Source of the DNA: Thermoplasmata archaeon
GTDB taxonomy: Archaea > Thermoplasmatota > Thermoplasmata > SG8-5
Assembly: GCA_030655715.1 (NCBI GenBank)
Contig: JAUSPR010000089.1
Location: 1 to 5,825 of the forward strand
DNA length: 5,825 nucleotides
Direction of reading: 5' to 3'
This document shows, in pieces, positions 5,746 through 5,825 of the stretch. The notes beneath the pieces were generated by a model. The model searched no databases and was not told the origin of the DNA. It worked only from the letters and a program-made list of their open reading frames with translations. Position numbers and translations under genes: made by a program. How positions within the stretch are numbered: the stretch's first letter is position 1; each line of letters begins with the position of its first letter.

Positions 5746-5825
5746 GTCTTTAGTGGTGTCTTGCAATGATAAAGCAAAGAACCCCTAAAGGTCTTTAGTG
5801 GTGTCTTGCAATGATAAAGCAAAGA
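5737..5825 (+). repeat. 45-bp tandem direct repeat (one full unit plus 44 bases of a second, cut by window end)
   Basis: Unit one is 5737-5781 and unit two is 5782-5825; all 44 comparable bases are identical. Each unit begins CCCCTAAAGGTCTTTAGTGG, in which CTAAAG and CTTTAG form an inverted repeat with a 2-base gap, and later contains TCTTGC...GCAAAGA, a second imperfect inverted repeat. The whole period is conserved, with no variable spacer. The array probably continues to the right, and its total length is not visible. Confidence 0.85.

Noticed and set aside
5737..5825. Start of a CRISPR array
   Set aside because: The full 45-bp period is identical between units, with no variable spacer, and no cas gene is in the window.

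Overview
The window carries one complete minus-strand operon for a cytoplasmic NAD(P)-linked [NiFe] hydrogenase of the sulfhydrogenase type (group 3b). Upstream of it lie a separate minus-strand gene for a small HEAT-repeat protein and an unusual amount of palindromic and repeated DNA. All protein genes I accept are on the minus strand, so transcription runs from the right of the window to the left.

Layout in transcription order. At the right edge (5737-5825) there are nearly two identical copies of a 45-bp tandem repeat, cut by the window end. An AT-rich stretch without a gene follows (about 5376-5723). Next is a 187-residue HEAT-repeat protein with a C-terminal four-cysteine, zinc-ribbon-like tail (4800-5363). 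Just after its stop come a complex nested palindrome (4696-4785) and a 19-bp hairpin with a T-rich 3' side (4616-4691) that looks like an intrinsic terminator. After a short AT-rich leader comes the hydrogenase operon: a fused HydB-HydG electron-transfer subunit (2587-4494), the small subunit HydD (1805-2587), the large catalytic subunit HydA (439-1803), and the maturation endopeptidase (388 to beyond position 1, truncated by the window).

How the genes work together. HydA holds the NiFe site. HydD carries electrons over Fe-S clusters to the HydB-like half of the fusion (two 4Fe-4S motifs), and the HydG-like half (FAD, NAD(P)-binding region, C-terminal four-Cys 2Fe-2S motif) exchanges them with NAD(P)(H). 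The protease should trim the C-terminal tail of HydA after nickel insertion. Start and stop codons overlap by one base or lie one base apart between the three structural genes, so translational coupling is likely.

The organism is an anaerobe or facultative anaerobe with hydrogen metabolism. I cannot tell bacterium from archaeon on this sequence: Shine-Dalgarno sites are strong, coding DNA is of medium GC and intergenic DNA is AT-rich, and no rRNA, tRNA or lineage marker is present. The hydrogenase itself belongs to a known class. The less explained parts are the beta-gamma fusion, the Lys/Ala/Pro-rich insertions, and the structured and repeated DNA flanking the HEAT gene.
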